Below are positions 17,693 to 25,794 of a stretch of 35,874 nt of DNA, piece after piece. This DNA is from Verrucomicrobiota bacterium. Lineage in GTDB: Bacteria; Verrucomicrobiota; Verrucomicrobiia; Opitutales; UBA953. Numbering within the stretch: the stretch's first letter is position 1; each line of letters starts with the position of its first letter. A program made the translations under genes and the position numbers. The stretch is from positions 1-35,874 of the forward strand of contig JAPLTV010000031.1 in the NCBI GenBank assembly GCA_026397955.1. Direction: 5' to 3'. The notes beneath the pieces were generated by a model. The model was not told the origin of the DNA. It made no database searches and saw only the letters and a list, made by a program, of their open reading frames with translations.

Positions 17693-18981
17693 CGCAGGAC
17701 GGTGTTGGCGTCCTTCGTGACCTTGAAGATCCAGCCGTTGGCTTGCATGTCGATGTTCAGCCCGCGCTTGTCCCGGGCGATCTCGGCCGGTAGCGGTTCA
17801 GCGTTGCAGCGAAAAAGCTTTAGCTTCCCTTCCCCTACGTATTGTCCATCGACCTTGACGCCGGGCTTCGCGACCTCGATCGCGAGGTAGCAGTCGAAGA
17901 CGCCGCCCGGGGTCTCGCCCATGAGTACCTCGACCGGTACCTTCGTGCCCTTGGTCGCCTGGATCCACGGGCCGGCCTTGAGGCGATGCAGGCTCCCCGG
18001 CTTGCGGTCGATTTTGTATTCCTGGGTGACCTTGACGCCGAAGTCCTTGTAGTTGCCGCCGCCAGCGAGGTAGGTCTCGTAGCCATCATCGAGGGCGATC
18101 TTCCGATTCCAGCGGACGAGGAGGAAGTCGTCGCCCGAGCCCACGAAGCGGAAGGGGAGGGAGCTCGGCACCTCGACGTAGCAGCGGTAGTGGATGACCC
18201 AGCGAGACGGTTTGACCTCCTTCTCAACTTCGAAGGCCTTGGGCGCGTCATTGGCCGAGCGCCCAGTGATGAACAACTGGCCTGAGATGAGTGTGTCGGG
18301 CGCCTTGTAGAACTTGCTCAGCTTGCCAGGGCTCCAGCCGGCTTCGAGAAAGTCGCGCACGGCCCCACGATAGGGAGCTATCCCCGTCTTGCCGTCCATC
18401 ATCGCGGTGGGCTTGCGTTCGGAACTCTGCTTGAGGTCGTAGAAAGTGCCGATGAGGCCGCCGGTGCCGACGGATGTGCTGCCCTTCATTCCGAATAGGG
18501 AAACGAAATTCCGACCACCGCCGACGCCGGTACCCTTGCCTGCGCCGATGCCGCCGCCGGAGCCGCCGCCGAAGCCCTTGGAGCTGCCGCCGCCGACGGC
18601 GCCGGCCGTGGCCAGGGGGTTTGCCATCGTCGGCACGCTGCTGATGGACATCGAGGCGTTGGCGTTCTTGCTGGTGATGCGCGAATTGGTCTTGGTCAGC
18701 GCCTTCACGTTCTTGGGCTGGAGCTTGGTCTTATATTCTTTGGCCTTCGGTCCGCCACTCCCGCCGCCGGCGCCGGTCGCGAACGTGTTGGGGTCCTTCT
18801 TCCCGGAGAGATCCGTGACCGTCGAGACGACCCAGATGACCGCGATGATCACCAGTAACACGTGGATGATGATCGAAAGCGCCAAGCCTTCACCTCCCAG
18901 TCGTTGCCAGAGCGTACGATTGGGTCGATGCAGCGGCGTCGAGGGGGGCGCCTCCGCGGATCCGTCCTGGGGTGAGGACAT
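17689..18981 (-). CDS. Glycine-rich TonB-like membrane protein with PA14-like C-terminal domain
   Basis: The start at 18981 (MSSPQDG) gives 430 residues; a longer in-frame start at 19110 has no support. Order of parts: a proline-rich cytoplasmic N terminus, one membrane helix near residues 35-55 (LALSIIIHVLLVIIAVIWVV), a linker, a Lys/Asn/Ser segment (NSRITSKNANASMS), a glycine-rich tract around residues 125-160, then a beta-rich C-terminal domain with FRFVGSGDDFLLVRWN, which resembles a PA14 fold. The topology recalls TonB, but there is no TonB C-terminal domain. I associate this type with Verrucomicrobiota genes near exbB/exbD. No exb genes occur here. Function unknown. Confidence 0.75.
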   Translation of the reverse strand: MSSPQDGSAEAPPSTPLHRPNRTLWQRLGGEGLALSIIIHVLLVIIAVIWVVSTVTDLSGKKDPNTFATGAGGGSGGPKAKEYKTKLQPKNVKALTKTNSRITSKNANASMSISSVPTMANPLATAGAVGGGSSKGFGGGSGGGIGAGKGTGVGGGRNFVSLFGMKGSTSVGTGGLIGTFYDLKQSSERKPTAMMDGKTGIAPYRGAVRDFLEAGWSPGKLSKFYKAPDTLISGQLFITGRSANDAPKAFEVEKEVKPSRWVIHYRCYVEVPSSLPFRFVGSGDDFLLVRWNRKIALDDGYETYLAGGGNYKDFGVKVTQEYKIDRKPGSLHRLKAGPWIQATKGTKVPVEVLMGETPGGVFDCYLAIEVAKPGVKVDGQYVGEGKLKLFRCNAEPLPAEIARDKRGLNIDMQANGWIFKVTKDANTVLR

Positions 18982-19108
18982 ATAAGCATTCCACTGTGAG
19001 CCTGTAGGTATACAACCGCCAATCCGCACGTCCCGGGTAGGCGGTCGGTGAAATGCCATAATATTCCCCGAGTCTTGCCCCCGGAGCCTTGTTCCCCATC
19101 TTGGACCC

Positions 19109-19312
19109 ATGGATTCCCGGCTTCATGACCTCGAAGAACGTCTGACCTTCCTGCAGCGCCACGTGGAGCAGCAGGACCGCGTCATTCTCGAGCTCTCCCG
19201 CGAGGTGTCCAAGCTGTCCGATCGTCTGGCCCGCACCGAAGCCAAGCTGACCCAGTCCGCCGACGCCGGCGACCAGGCTCCGCCCGCCGACGAGCGTCCG
19301 CCCCATTGGTAA
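19109..19312 (+). CDS. slyX: SlyX-family coiled-coil protein
   Basis: A 67-residue protein made of one amphipathic coiled coil (LHDLEERLTFLQRHVEQQDR, then VILELSREVSKLSDRL) and ending in PPHW, like the PPHY terminus of SlyX proteins. The biochemical role of SlyX is not established. It is divergent from the TonB-like gene, with a 127-base intergenic region expected to hold both promoters. Confidence 0.85.
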   Translation: MDSRLHDLEERLTFLQRHVEQQDRVILELSREVSKLSDRLARTEAKLTQSADAGDQAPPADERPPHW

Positions 19313-19358
19313 GGGTTTTAGGAATTGAGGTCGTCCAGCTTTCGGGCAATCTCCGGGC

Positions 19359-19745
19359 ATGGACAACGATTCGCTGACCTACCTCGAATACGGCATCTAT
19401 CTCCTGGTTTCGCTCTCCGTCACGATCTGGGTCGGACGCACGCTGTTCCGCAGCGGACGCCCGTTCCTCCTCGAGGCCTTCCACGGCAACGAGACGATGG
19501 CCGACTCGGTCAACAATCTCCTGATCATCGGTTTCTACCTGGTGAACGCGGGCTTCATGCTCCTGTTCCTTTCGTCCAAGGAGCACCCGAAGACGGGCAT
19601 CGACGTCGTCGAGCATCTCAGTAAGTCGGTCGGCGTGGTGATCGTAGTCCTCGGCGTGATGCACCTCATCAACCTCGTCGTCCTGAACGCGCTGCGCACC
19701 GGTGGCAACGCGACCCGCCCGCCCTCCCTGCCCCCGAAGGCCTGA
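19359..19745 (+). CDS. Small integral membrane protein, unknown family
   Basis: The 128-residue product has three predicted membrane helices: around residues 9-30 (LEYGIYLLVSLSVTIWVG), 50-72 (NNLLIIGFYLVNAGFMLLFL) and 86-110 (VGVVIVVLGVMHLINLVVLN). Between helices 1 and 2 is FRSGRPFLLEAFHGNETMADSVN, a conserved-looking cytoplasmic loop. I do not recognise a named family. It lies 46 bases after slyX and 13 bases before the SRAP gene on the same strand. Confidence 0.7.
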   Translation: MDNDSLTYLEYGIYLLVSLSVTIWVGRTLFRSGRPFLLEAFHGNETMADSVNNLLIIGFYLVNAGFMLLFLSSKEHPKTGIDVVEHLSKSVGVVIVVLGVMHLINLVVLNALRTGGNATRPPSLPPKA

Positions 19746-19758
19746 GTCGACCGAACGC

Positions 19759-20460
19759 ATGTGCGGCCGCGTCACCCAGTTCTCGCGCTGGGAAGAAATC
19801 GTGAAGAGCCTGGCCGCGCCGCCGGCCGAGGTCTCGCCGCGTTATAACATTTCGCCTGGCACGTCGCTGGTCTCGGTCCGACGCGAGCAAGGCGTGCTCC
19901 GCACCGAAGCGCTCCCGTGGGGCTTCGTCCCGGCTTGGGCTCCGGCCGACGAACAGGAAGGCCACGCCAACGCCCGCGCCGAAGGAATCTTCGACCGCCC
20001 GACGTTCCGCGACTCGGCCCGCCATCGCCGCTGCCTCATCCCGATCGACGGCTATTACGAATGGAAGACGGAAGGGAAGCTGAAGTCCCCGTATTATTTC
20101 CGCGCGGCTGACGGCGGCCCGCTCGCGGTCGGCGGCCTCTGGTCGCTCCACCTCGCCGCCGACGGCACGCATCGCCGCACGCTCTGTCTGGTGACGGTTG
20201 CGCCGAATCGCGAAGCCGGCGAAGTCCATTCGCGCATGCCGGTCGTGCTCACCGGCGCCGACCGCCAGGCCTGGCTTTCCGAGAAGGCGTTCGCCGCCGA
20301 GGATTTCGCCCGCCTCGCCGTGACCGCTCCCGACCGGGCGCTGTCGATGCATCGCGTGTCGCCCGACGTGAATCGGGTCGCGATCGATGCGGAGCGTCTG
20401 GTGCTCCCGTTGGTCGGCGCGATGGACCAGCCGGACTTCTTCGGGGATTTGCTTGGCTAA
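19759..20460 (+). CDS. SRAP-domain (HMCES/YedK) abasic-site protein
   Basis: SRAP proteins crosslink covalently to abasic sites in single-stranded DNA through Cys2, shielding them from cleavage. ATG 19759 places the catalytic cysteine at position 2 (MCGRVTQF), which fixes the start; the first Met is removed. Other conserved residues are present: ASN in NARAEGIFDRPTFRD, the Glu of IDGYYEWK, the WGFVPAWA loop and the catalytic His in VHSRMPVVL. The 233-residue length is typical. Confidence 0.93.
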   Translation: MCGRVTQFSRWEEIVKSLAAPPAEVSPRYNISPGTSLVSVRREQGVLRTEALPWGFVPAWAPADEQEGHANARAEGIFDRPTFRDSARHRRCLIPIDGYYEWKTEGKLKSPYYFRAADGGPLAVGGLWSLHLAADGTHRRTLCLVTVAPNREAGEVHSRMPVVLTGADRQAWLSEKAFAAEDFARLAVTAPDRALSMHRVSPDVNRVAIDAERLVLPLVGAMDQPDFFGDLLG

Positions 20461-20487
20461 CGGGGCGTTTTTCGACAGACCTTGGGC

Positions 20488-20889
20488 ATGGCCGAGCCGA
20501 CGCACCTCCCGAAAATCGTGGAGAAGCCGTGGGGGCGTGAGATCTGGTACGCCGACCAGTCCGCCTACGCCGGTAAGGTACTCGAAGTGAAGCAAGGCCG
20601 CCGCCTCAGCCTCCAGTATCATGAGCGCAAGACGGAGACGCTTTATCTCCTTTCCGGCAAGGTGCTCCTGACCTTCCGGCCGATCGCATCCGGCGAGACT
20701 CCCTCCGCATCCCTCGTCACGGCGGCTGACCAGCGCACCTGGCTCCCGGGACAAGCCTTGCACGTGCCGGTGCGCACCATCCACCGCTTCGAAGCCCTCG
20801 AAGACAGCGTGCTGCTCGAAGTCTCCACGCCCGACTTGACCGACGTCGTCCGCCTGCAGGATGACTTCTCGCGTCCGGCTCGCGACTGA
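20488..20889 (+). CDS. Cupin protein like mannose-6-phosphate isomerase type II
   Basis: The 133-residue product matches the cupin domain of the bifunctional mannose-6-phosphate isomerase/GDP-mannose pyrophosphorylase family: EKPWGREIWY at the N terminus, the first metal motif SLQYHERKTETLYLLSGK (His, His-equivalent, Glu), and the second, ALHVPVRTIHRFEA, with the usual EVSTP end. It may isomerise a hexose 6-phosphate or act in nucleotide-sugar supply. An in-frame TTG six bases upstream (20482) could be an alternative start. It is followed 14 bases later by a ROK-family sugar kinase, which suits sugar phosphate metabolism. Confidence 0.82.
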   Translation: MAEPTHLPKIVEKPWGREIWYADQSAYAGKVLEVKQGRRLSLQYHERKTETLYLLSGKVLLTFRPIASGETPSASLVTAADQRTWLPGQALHVPVRTIHRFEALEDSVLLEVSTPDLTDVVRLQDDFSRPARD

Positions 20890-20903
20890 CCCTTTCTATT
20901 CCT

Positions 20904-21866
20904 ATGCGCAAAGTTTTGGCTTTTGACCTCGGCGGGACGAAATTCGCCTTCGGCGTCGTCAACCAGGACGGCACCGTGCTCGGTTCTGGCCGCGTCGAGA
21001 CGTTCGCCGAAAAGGGGCCGCAACAGGCCTGCGAACGCGTGGCCGAGGCCGCCCATCAGCTGCTCGCCGAACTGAAGCTCAAGCCCGTCGACTTCGTCGC
21101 CCTCGGTGTCGCTTCGCCCGGCCCGCTCGACATCGCCCGCGGCTGCGTCGACGGGTCCCCTAATCTCCCCGGTTGGACCGGCTTCTCGATCACGGATTTC
21201 CTGAGCAACTCCTTTGGTGGCCTGCCTGCGCGTATTGACAACGATTGCAATGCGGCCGCGCTCGGCGAGTACCGCTTCGGCGCCGGCAAGGGCAAGAAGA
21301 ACGTCGTCTATATCACGGTCTCTACCGGCATCGGCGGCGGCGCGGTCATCGACGGCCGCCTGATGCGCGGCTCCAACGGCAACGCGGCTGAACTCGGCCA
21401 TATCCCTCTGACGATGGACGGACCTCGCTGCGGCTGCGGTAATCCCGGCTGCTGGGAAGTCTACGCTTCCGGCACCGCCATCGCGCGTCGTACCCGCGAA
21501 GCCCTCACGGCCGGCCGCCCCTCGAGTATCGTCAAGTTCGCCGGCAGCATCGAGCAGGTCACCACGCACCACCTTTTCCAGGCGATGGCCGAAGGCGACG
21601 CGCTCGCCAGCGAAATCTGGGCGGAGTCCATTAATTATCTCGGACGTGGCCTTGGTGCGGTGATCAATACTTTCAACCCGGATGTGATCGTGGTCGGCGG
21701 CGGCGTCACCGCGGCCGGTGACGCGCTCTTCGTCCCGATGCGTAAGAGTGCTAGCAACTACGCCTTCCCGCGCCTCTCGGCGGTCTGCACGATTGTCCCG
21801 GCCGGACTAGGCGGCAACGTCGGCGTCGTCGGCGCGGCCGCCTGCGCCTTCGAGCACGTCAGCTGA
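20904..21866 (+). CDS. ROK-family sugar kinase (glucokinase-like)
   Basis: ATP-dependent phosphorylation of glucose or a related hexose is likely. The 320-residue product has the phosphate-binding DLGGTKFAFGVV, ASPGPLD, the sugar-binding DNDCNAAALGEY with the catalytic Asp, VSTGIGGGAVIDG, the ELGH motif and the zinc-binding cysteine cluster CGCGNPGCWE at about residues 176-185 that defines ROK proteins. No DNA-binding N terminus is present, so it is a kinase rather than a ROK repressor. It lies between the cupin isomerase and a glycosyltransferase. Confidence 0.92.
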   Translation: MRKVLAFDLGGTKFAFGVVNQDGTVLGSGRVETFAEKGPQQACERVAEAAHQLLAELKLKPVDFVALGVASPGPLDIARGCVDGSPNLPGWTGFSITDFLSNSFGGLPARIDNDCNAAALGEYRFGAGKGKKNVVYITVSTGIGGGAVIDGRLMRGSNGNAAELGHIPLTMDGPRCGCGNPGCWEVYASGTAIARRTREALTAGRPSSIVKFAGSIEQVTTHHLFQAMAEGDALASEIWAESINYLGRGLGAVINTFNPDVIVVGGGVTAAGDALFVPMRKSASNYAFPRLSAVCTIVPAGLGGNVGVVGAAACAFEHVS

Positions 21867-21885
21867 ACGTCTCGCCGCCGTCGTG

Positions 21886-22614
21886 ATGCGCGTCTCCGTC
21901 GTCATCCCGGCGTTCAACGAGGAGAAACTCCTGCCCGCGACGCTTGCGTCCGTGCAGGCGTCGGCCTCGGCTTTCCTTTCCCGAGGCTGGACCTGGGAGT
22001 GCGTGGTCTGCGACAACAACTCGACCGACGGCACCGCCGCCTGCGCCCGCGCGGCTGGGGCCACCGTCGTCTTCGAACCGGTGAACCAGATCGGCCGCGC
22101 TCGCGATGCCGGCGCCCGGGCGGCGACCGGCGAATGGCTGGTGTTCATCGACGCGGATTCGACGCCCTCGGCTGAGCTCTTCGCGGCCATTGCTGACCAG
22201 ATCTCGGCGGGCCGCGCGCTGGGCGGCGGTAGCACGGTCGAGCTGGAACCAGGGACGCCTCGCTCGGCCCGCTTCGTCTGCGGCTGCTGGAATCTTTGGA
22301 GCCGAATTGCCCGCTGGGCGGCCGGCTCGTGCGTCTGGGTCGAGGCCGCGGCCTTCCGCGAAGCCGGTGGCTTTGGGACGGAATACTACGCCGGCGAAGA
22401 GGTCTTCCTGAGCCGTCGGCTTAAGGCCATTGCCCGGCGCCGCGGCCGTCGATTCATCATTCTGGCCGACCACCCGCTGCGCACCTCTTCACGTAAGCTG
22501 AAGCTCTACACGGTCACGGAAGCGGCCCGTTTCTTCTTCCGCATGCTCTTCACCGCCGGACGTGCGGCGAAGCGACCGGAGAACTGCGATATTTGGTACG
22601 ACGGTCGGCGCTGA
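21886..22614 (+). CDS. Family 2 glycosyltransferase
   Basis: The GT-A fold is clear: RVSVVIPAFNEEKLLPATLASV, CDNNSTDGTAA, then IGRARDAGARAATGEWLVFIDADS, which contains the metal-binding DxD. A C-terminal half with GSTVELEPGTPRSARF, AAFREAGGFGTEYYAGEEVF (catalytic-base ED/EE region) follows. The start at 21886 gives 242 residues; GTG at 21883 would add one. No membrane helix is obvious. The sugar and acceptor cannot be read from sequence. Its stop lies 4 bases from that of the convergent neighbour. Confidence 0.88.
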   Translation: MRVSVVIPAFNEEKLLPATLASVQASASAFLSRGWTWECVVCDNNSTDGTAACARAAGATVVFEPVNQIGRARDAGARAATGEWLVFIDADSTPSAELFAAIADQISAGRALGGGSTVELEPGTPRSARFVCGCWNLWSRIARWAAGSCVWVEAAAFREAGGFGTEYYAGEEVFLSRRLKAIARRRGRRFIILADHPLRTSSRKLKLYTVTEAARFFFRMLFTAGRAAKRPENCDIWYDGRR

Positions 22615-22618
22615 GCGC

Positions 22619-23281
22619 TCAGAGCCGCTGGTGCTTCCACTTCGGAATCGGGAAGACCGTAATCTTATCCGCCCGCACCTCGACGTCGTCGCGGTGGCGC
22701 AAGGCCTTGGCCTCGGCTTCGGAGATAATCTCATAATGCCGCGTGGCGGTGATGAGGTCGGCAATCTCCCAGCAGTCCTTCGGATTATTCACCCATTTCT
22801 CCGGCGGCAGGCGGCTGAGGTCGTAGGGCTTGGAATAGCTGCGCAACGTCTTGCGCGGTCCCTTGGCGTATTCGTGGAAGTAGGACATCGCGAGCTCCCG
22901 GACGCTGCGGTAGACGGGGTCGCGCCAGCGCAGGCAGACGTAGTTGGTCTTGGAGATGGCGCCCCACTTGCCCTTCACCTGGAAAGGCGCGATGACATGA
23001 TCCATGTCCTGGTGGGCGCTGAAATCCAGGAGTAGGGGAGGGTGGCCTTGTAGCCAGAGCGCAAAGGCTGCGACCATGGCGCCCTCGATGCAATGGCCCC
23101 GGCGATGCTTCAAGGTCTGCTCGACGGACCGGGCGGTGTCGCCCTCGGGTTCGAAGTTCTGCGGGAAATCGACGAGGAAGTCCTGGATGGCCCGCGGCGT
23201 GGACAGGCGAGCGAGCGTGCGGGCCGCCGGGAGGCTGAGGCCGCGCTTCTGCGCGAGTCGGATCCGGGCGGCGAGCGACAT
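22619..23281 (-). CDS. Transglutaminase-like hypothetical protein
   Basis: The 220-residue product is soluble. It has a Cys in KHRRGHCIEGAMVAAFALW and a His in QDMDHVIAPFQVKGKWG, followed by ISKTNYVCLRWRDPVYRSV, an order that fits the Cys-His(-Asp/Asn) layout of the transglutaminase/papain-like fold. The KTNY residue could complete a triad. The N terminus (MSLAARIRLAQKRGLSLPAARTLARL) is basic and helical. I know no functional assignment. It is divergent from the M50 protease gene. Confidence 0.7.
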   Translation of the reverse strand: MSLAARIRLAQKRGLSLPAARTLARLSTPRAIQDFLVDFPQNFEPEGDTARSVEQTLKHRRGHCIEGAMVAAFALWLQGHPPLLLDFSAHQDMDHVIAPFQVKGKWGAISKTNYVCLRWRDPVYRSVRELAMSYFHEYAKGPRKTLRSYSKPYDLSRLPPEKWVNNPKDCWEIADLITATRHYEIISEAEAKALRHRDDVEVRADKITVFPIPKWKHQRL

Positions 23282-23385
23282 GCCTCAAGGTCTAGCCGGC
23301 TACGCCGATTGCTCAAGGAGCGAGTATGCCCCCCGCTTTCGGATTGGCTAACCCGCTGGCCTGCGTTTGCTCTCCTGCGTCCGCC

Positions 23386-23430
23386 ATGCCGATCTTCGAT
23401 AACACCTGCGCCGGCTGCGGCGGCAACTGA
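23386..23430 (+). pseudogene. 14-codon ORF resembling a cut-down FmdB-type zinc ribbon
   Basis: The ORF encodes MPIFDNTCAGCGGN and ends one base before the M50 protease ATG. FmdB-type regulators begin with the same pattern (MPIY/F-x-Y-x-C-x-x-C-G) but run to 60-110 residues with a second CxxC. Here the first CxxC is followed by two glycines and an Asn, then a stop. It may be a remnant after an internal deletion, a translated leader coupling to the protease, or coincidence. Confidence 0.35.
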
Positions 23431-23431
23431 C

Positions 23432-24079
23432 ATGGACGCCCAAACCCTCCGCGACGGGCTGCTCCAGCTCATCCTGCTGATCATCTCGATCGGCCTGCAT
23501 GAGTTCGGCCACGCCTGGATGGCCGACCTGCGCGGCGACCCTCTCCCCCGTATGCAGGGCCGCGTGACCCTCAACCCCTTCGCCCACACGGACCCCATTG
23601 GCACCATCGCGATCCCGGCGGTCATGATCTTTCTCAGCCCGGGCTTCGGCCTGATCGGCTGGGGTAAGCCCGTCCAGATCTCCCTGCCTAATCCGAAGAC
23701 CCGCCGGATGGACGACATCTATATCACCCTGGCCGGCCCGGCGATGAACTTGGTGCTCTGCCTCGTCTTCGCTGTCATCGGCGGCCTTGGGAATTTCGAC
23801 CCGAAGACACAGGAGGTCGTCATCCGTTTCCTCGTGGGTGGCATCTACCTTAATGCCGGCCTAGTGGTCTTTAACCTCATCCCGATTCCTCCCCTCGACG
23901 GCTCCCGCTTGGCACTCCGCCTTGGACTCTACTCGGAAGAGCTTTTCCTGACCTTGGCACGCTGGGGCTTCATCATTCTCATCATTCTCGTCAACCTGTC
24001 GCCGTTCCTCCGGAAGATGCGCGACGGCGTCAGTCTGCTTGCCTCCCCGTGGTTCGCTCTCTGGGACTTCCTGTCCTGA
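23432..24079 (+). CDS. Site-2-type M50 membrane metalloprotease
   Basis: Intramembrane zinc protease. The start at ATG 23432 gives 215 residues. The zinc motif HEFGH lies at residues 23-27 inside the first membrane helix, and the third ligand is the aspartate in PPLDGSR at residue 156. VTLNPFAHTDPIGTI and GWGKPVQI are typical of the compact M50B group that lacks PDZ domains. There are about six hydrophobic segments. The substrate is unknown. The neighbouring rodZ-like gene is a membrane cell-shape factor, so a cell-envelope role is possible but unproven. Confidence 0.92.
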   Translation: MDAQTLRDGLLQLILLIISIGLHEFGHAWMADLRGDPLPRMQGRVTLNPFAHTDPIGTIAIPAVMIFLSPGFGLIGWGKPVQISLPNPKTRRMDDIYITLAGPAMNLVLCLVFAVIGGLGNFDPKTQEVVIRFLVGGIYLNAGLVVFNLIPIPPLDGSRLALRLGLYSEELFLTLARWGFIILIILVNLSPFLRKMRDGVSLLASPWFALWDFLS

Positions 24080-24137
24080 GCGACGGTCCAGCCACGAGAG
24101 GCTTGCCTATTCGCCGCTTTCGGGCGAACTTAAGGGC

Positions 24138-24922
24138 ATGCAAACCCTCGGCGAACGTCTCCAAGAAGCCCGTCAGCGACTGGGCGTGACCCTCCGCGAA
24201 GCGGCGGAGTTCACCAAGATCCGCACCGATTACCTCCAGTCGATGGAGGCCAACCAATTCGAGTCCATCCCGCTCGCCGACGTCTACAAGCGCGGTTTCG
24301 TCAAAGTCTACGCGAAGTACCTGCGCCTCGACGACGAGAAGGCCGGCGCCGATTTCAATACGCACCACTCCGCTAAGGCTTCTCGCCGTCCGCTCGAAGC
24401 GGCCGCCGACGAAGACGCTCCGTTCGAGCCGGCTTCCGGGGTTAGCTCAATCACGTTGAGCCGGGACACGCTGGTCTATGCCATCATCGGTATCGCCGTC
24501 ATCGCGATCCTCTTGGCGTTTTTTATCTAAGCTCGTCCGCAGCTAAGCGGACGCAGCCTAAGCCGGCGACGGTGGTTGCGGTCCCGGCGCCGCCGGCGAG
24601 CCGCCCTCACCAGATCACGCTCACGTCAGTCAAGGCGGGGACCCGTTACCAGGTCATCGAACAGAACACGGGTGAGACACCCGGGCTCGGCATGCTTTCC
24701 CCGCGGGACAAACCGGTCGTCATCAACGTGAAAGGCCCGAGCGAACTGCGTTCCTCCGCGGTGGAGCACCTGCGCGTCCAGATCGACGGCATCCCGTTCC
24801 CCATCCCGTCCACCGTCACCGGGGCAATGTTCGTCGCGCTACCTGACACCTTTACGTCGCCGCCGGCGCCCAAGGCCGTGGCGGCTCCGGCCCCCGTTCC
24901 CAAGGCGAAGAAGGCCCGCTAA
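24138..24922 (+). pseudogene. RodZ-like cell-shape protein, frameshifted at a T6 run
   Basis: RodZ links the MreB cytoskeleton to the wall machinery. From ATG 24138 the frame encodes an N-terminal helix-turn-helix domain (LGERLQEARQRLGVTLREAA, DYLQSMEAN, YKRGFVKVYAKYL, residues 1-65), a linker, and a membrane helix at 111-130, then stops at 24528. The missing extracytoplasmic part is in another frame: an Ala/Pro linker and a beta-rich domain (HQITLTSVKAGTRYQV to the stop at 24920). One extra T in the T6 run at 24519-24524 joins both into a continuous protein of about 260 residues with AFFYLSSS at the junction. Mutation, homopolymer error or slippage all fit. Confidence 0.85.
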
Positions 24923-24969
24923 GTCGAGGGGGTTGACCGTCCGCCCGCCCGGGCTTATCAATCGGTATA

Positions 24970-25587
24970 GTGCCTCCGCGCCTCGAACAACGTGTCCTCG
25001 TCCTTAACCGTCTCTGGCAGCCGGTTAACATCGTGGGCGTCTTGCGCGCGATGAGCCTGCTCTTCCGCGGCCGTGCGTCGGCGATCCACGCCGATGCCTC
25101 CGGCCACCGCGTGATGAGCTCCGAGGAGTGGATGCGCTTCTCCGTGGAGGCCCCGCCGCCTAATGCCGAATCCGTCCGCACGACGCACATCGTGCTCCGC
25201 ATCCCGCGCGTACTCCTGTTGGGCGAATACGATCGCGTACCACGCCGCGAGATCCGCTTCTCCCGTCGCAATGTTTACCTGCGCGATACGAATACCTGCC
25301 AGTACTGCGGGCGTCAGTTCCGCGACGAGGAGCTCAATCTCGATCACGTCGTGCCCCGCGACATCGGCGGCAAGACCAACTGGGAGAATATCGTGACGGC
25401 CTGCATCCGCTGCAATTCCCGCAAGGCCAACCGCCTGCCCGAACAGGCCGGCATGACGCTCCGCCACGCCCCCACGAAGCCGAAGTGGCGCCTAGTGGTC
25501 GCGTCGTCCCTGTCCGCCGACGAAGTCGAGTGCTGGAAGGAATTCCTCGAGGTGACGCCCGCTGGTCAGCTCCCCTGGAGGAACTGA
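24970..25587 (+). CDS. HNH endonuclease-domain protein
   Basis: The 205-residue product starts with GTG 24970. The N-terminal half (RVLVLNRLWQPVNIVGVLRAMSLLFRGRA) is typical of a widespread housekeeping HNH family of unknown role. The C-terminal half holds the zinc-stapled HNH domain: CQYCG, LDHVVPRDIGG, NWENIVTACIRCNSRK. All metal and catalytic residues are present. No phage or restriction genes are nearby, so it is probably not part of a defence system. Confidence 0.9.
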   Translation: MPPRLEQRVLVLNRLWQPVNIVGVLRAMSLLFRGRASAIHADASGHRVMSSEEWMRFSVEAPPPNAESVRTTHIVLRIPRVLLLGEYDRVPRREIRFSRRNVYLRDTNTCQYCGRQFRDEELNLDHVVPRDIGGKTNWENIVTACIRCNSRKANRLPEQAGMTLRHAPTKPKWRLVVASSLSADEVECWKEFLEVTPAGQLPWRN

Positions 25588-25603
25588 GCGACGGCGCTTT
25601 CCT

Positions 25604-25677
25604 TGGTGCGGGTAACCAGATTCGAACTGGTGTATCCACTTTGGAAGAGTGGTGTCCTACCACTGAACGATACCCGC
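25604..25677 (-). tRNA. tRNA-Gly (anticodon UCC)
   Basis: On the minus strand the sequence folds into a complete cloverleaf: acceptor GCGGGTA/TACCCGC, D arm GTTCAGTGGTAGGAC, anticodon stem CCACT/AGTGG with loop CTTCCAA (anticodon TCC), and T arm ACCAG TTCGAAT CTGGT. Discriminator A and an encoded CCA follow, giving 74 bases. Confidence 0.97.
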
Positions 25678-25794
25678 GTGGCCAAGGACGCCCACTATTC
25701 CGAGCCGTTCGCCCGGGGTCAAGCCTCGCCCATCACCCGTCCGCCCGCCTTTGGGCGTAAAACCGGCCAGGGAAAGCAGGGTTTGCCGACCCGT

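Noticed and set aside
20904-21866. ROK protein as a xylose/NagC-type repressor
   Set aside because: There is no N-terminal helix-turn-helix; the kinase motifs begin at residue 7.
24970-25587. HNH gene as part of a restriction or phage defence module
   Set aside because: No methyltransferase, helicase or phage gene adjoins it; it matches a common solitary HNH family.
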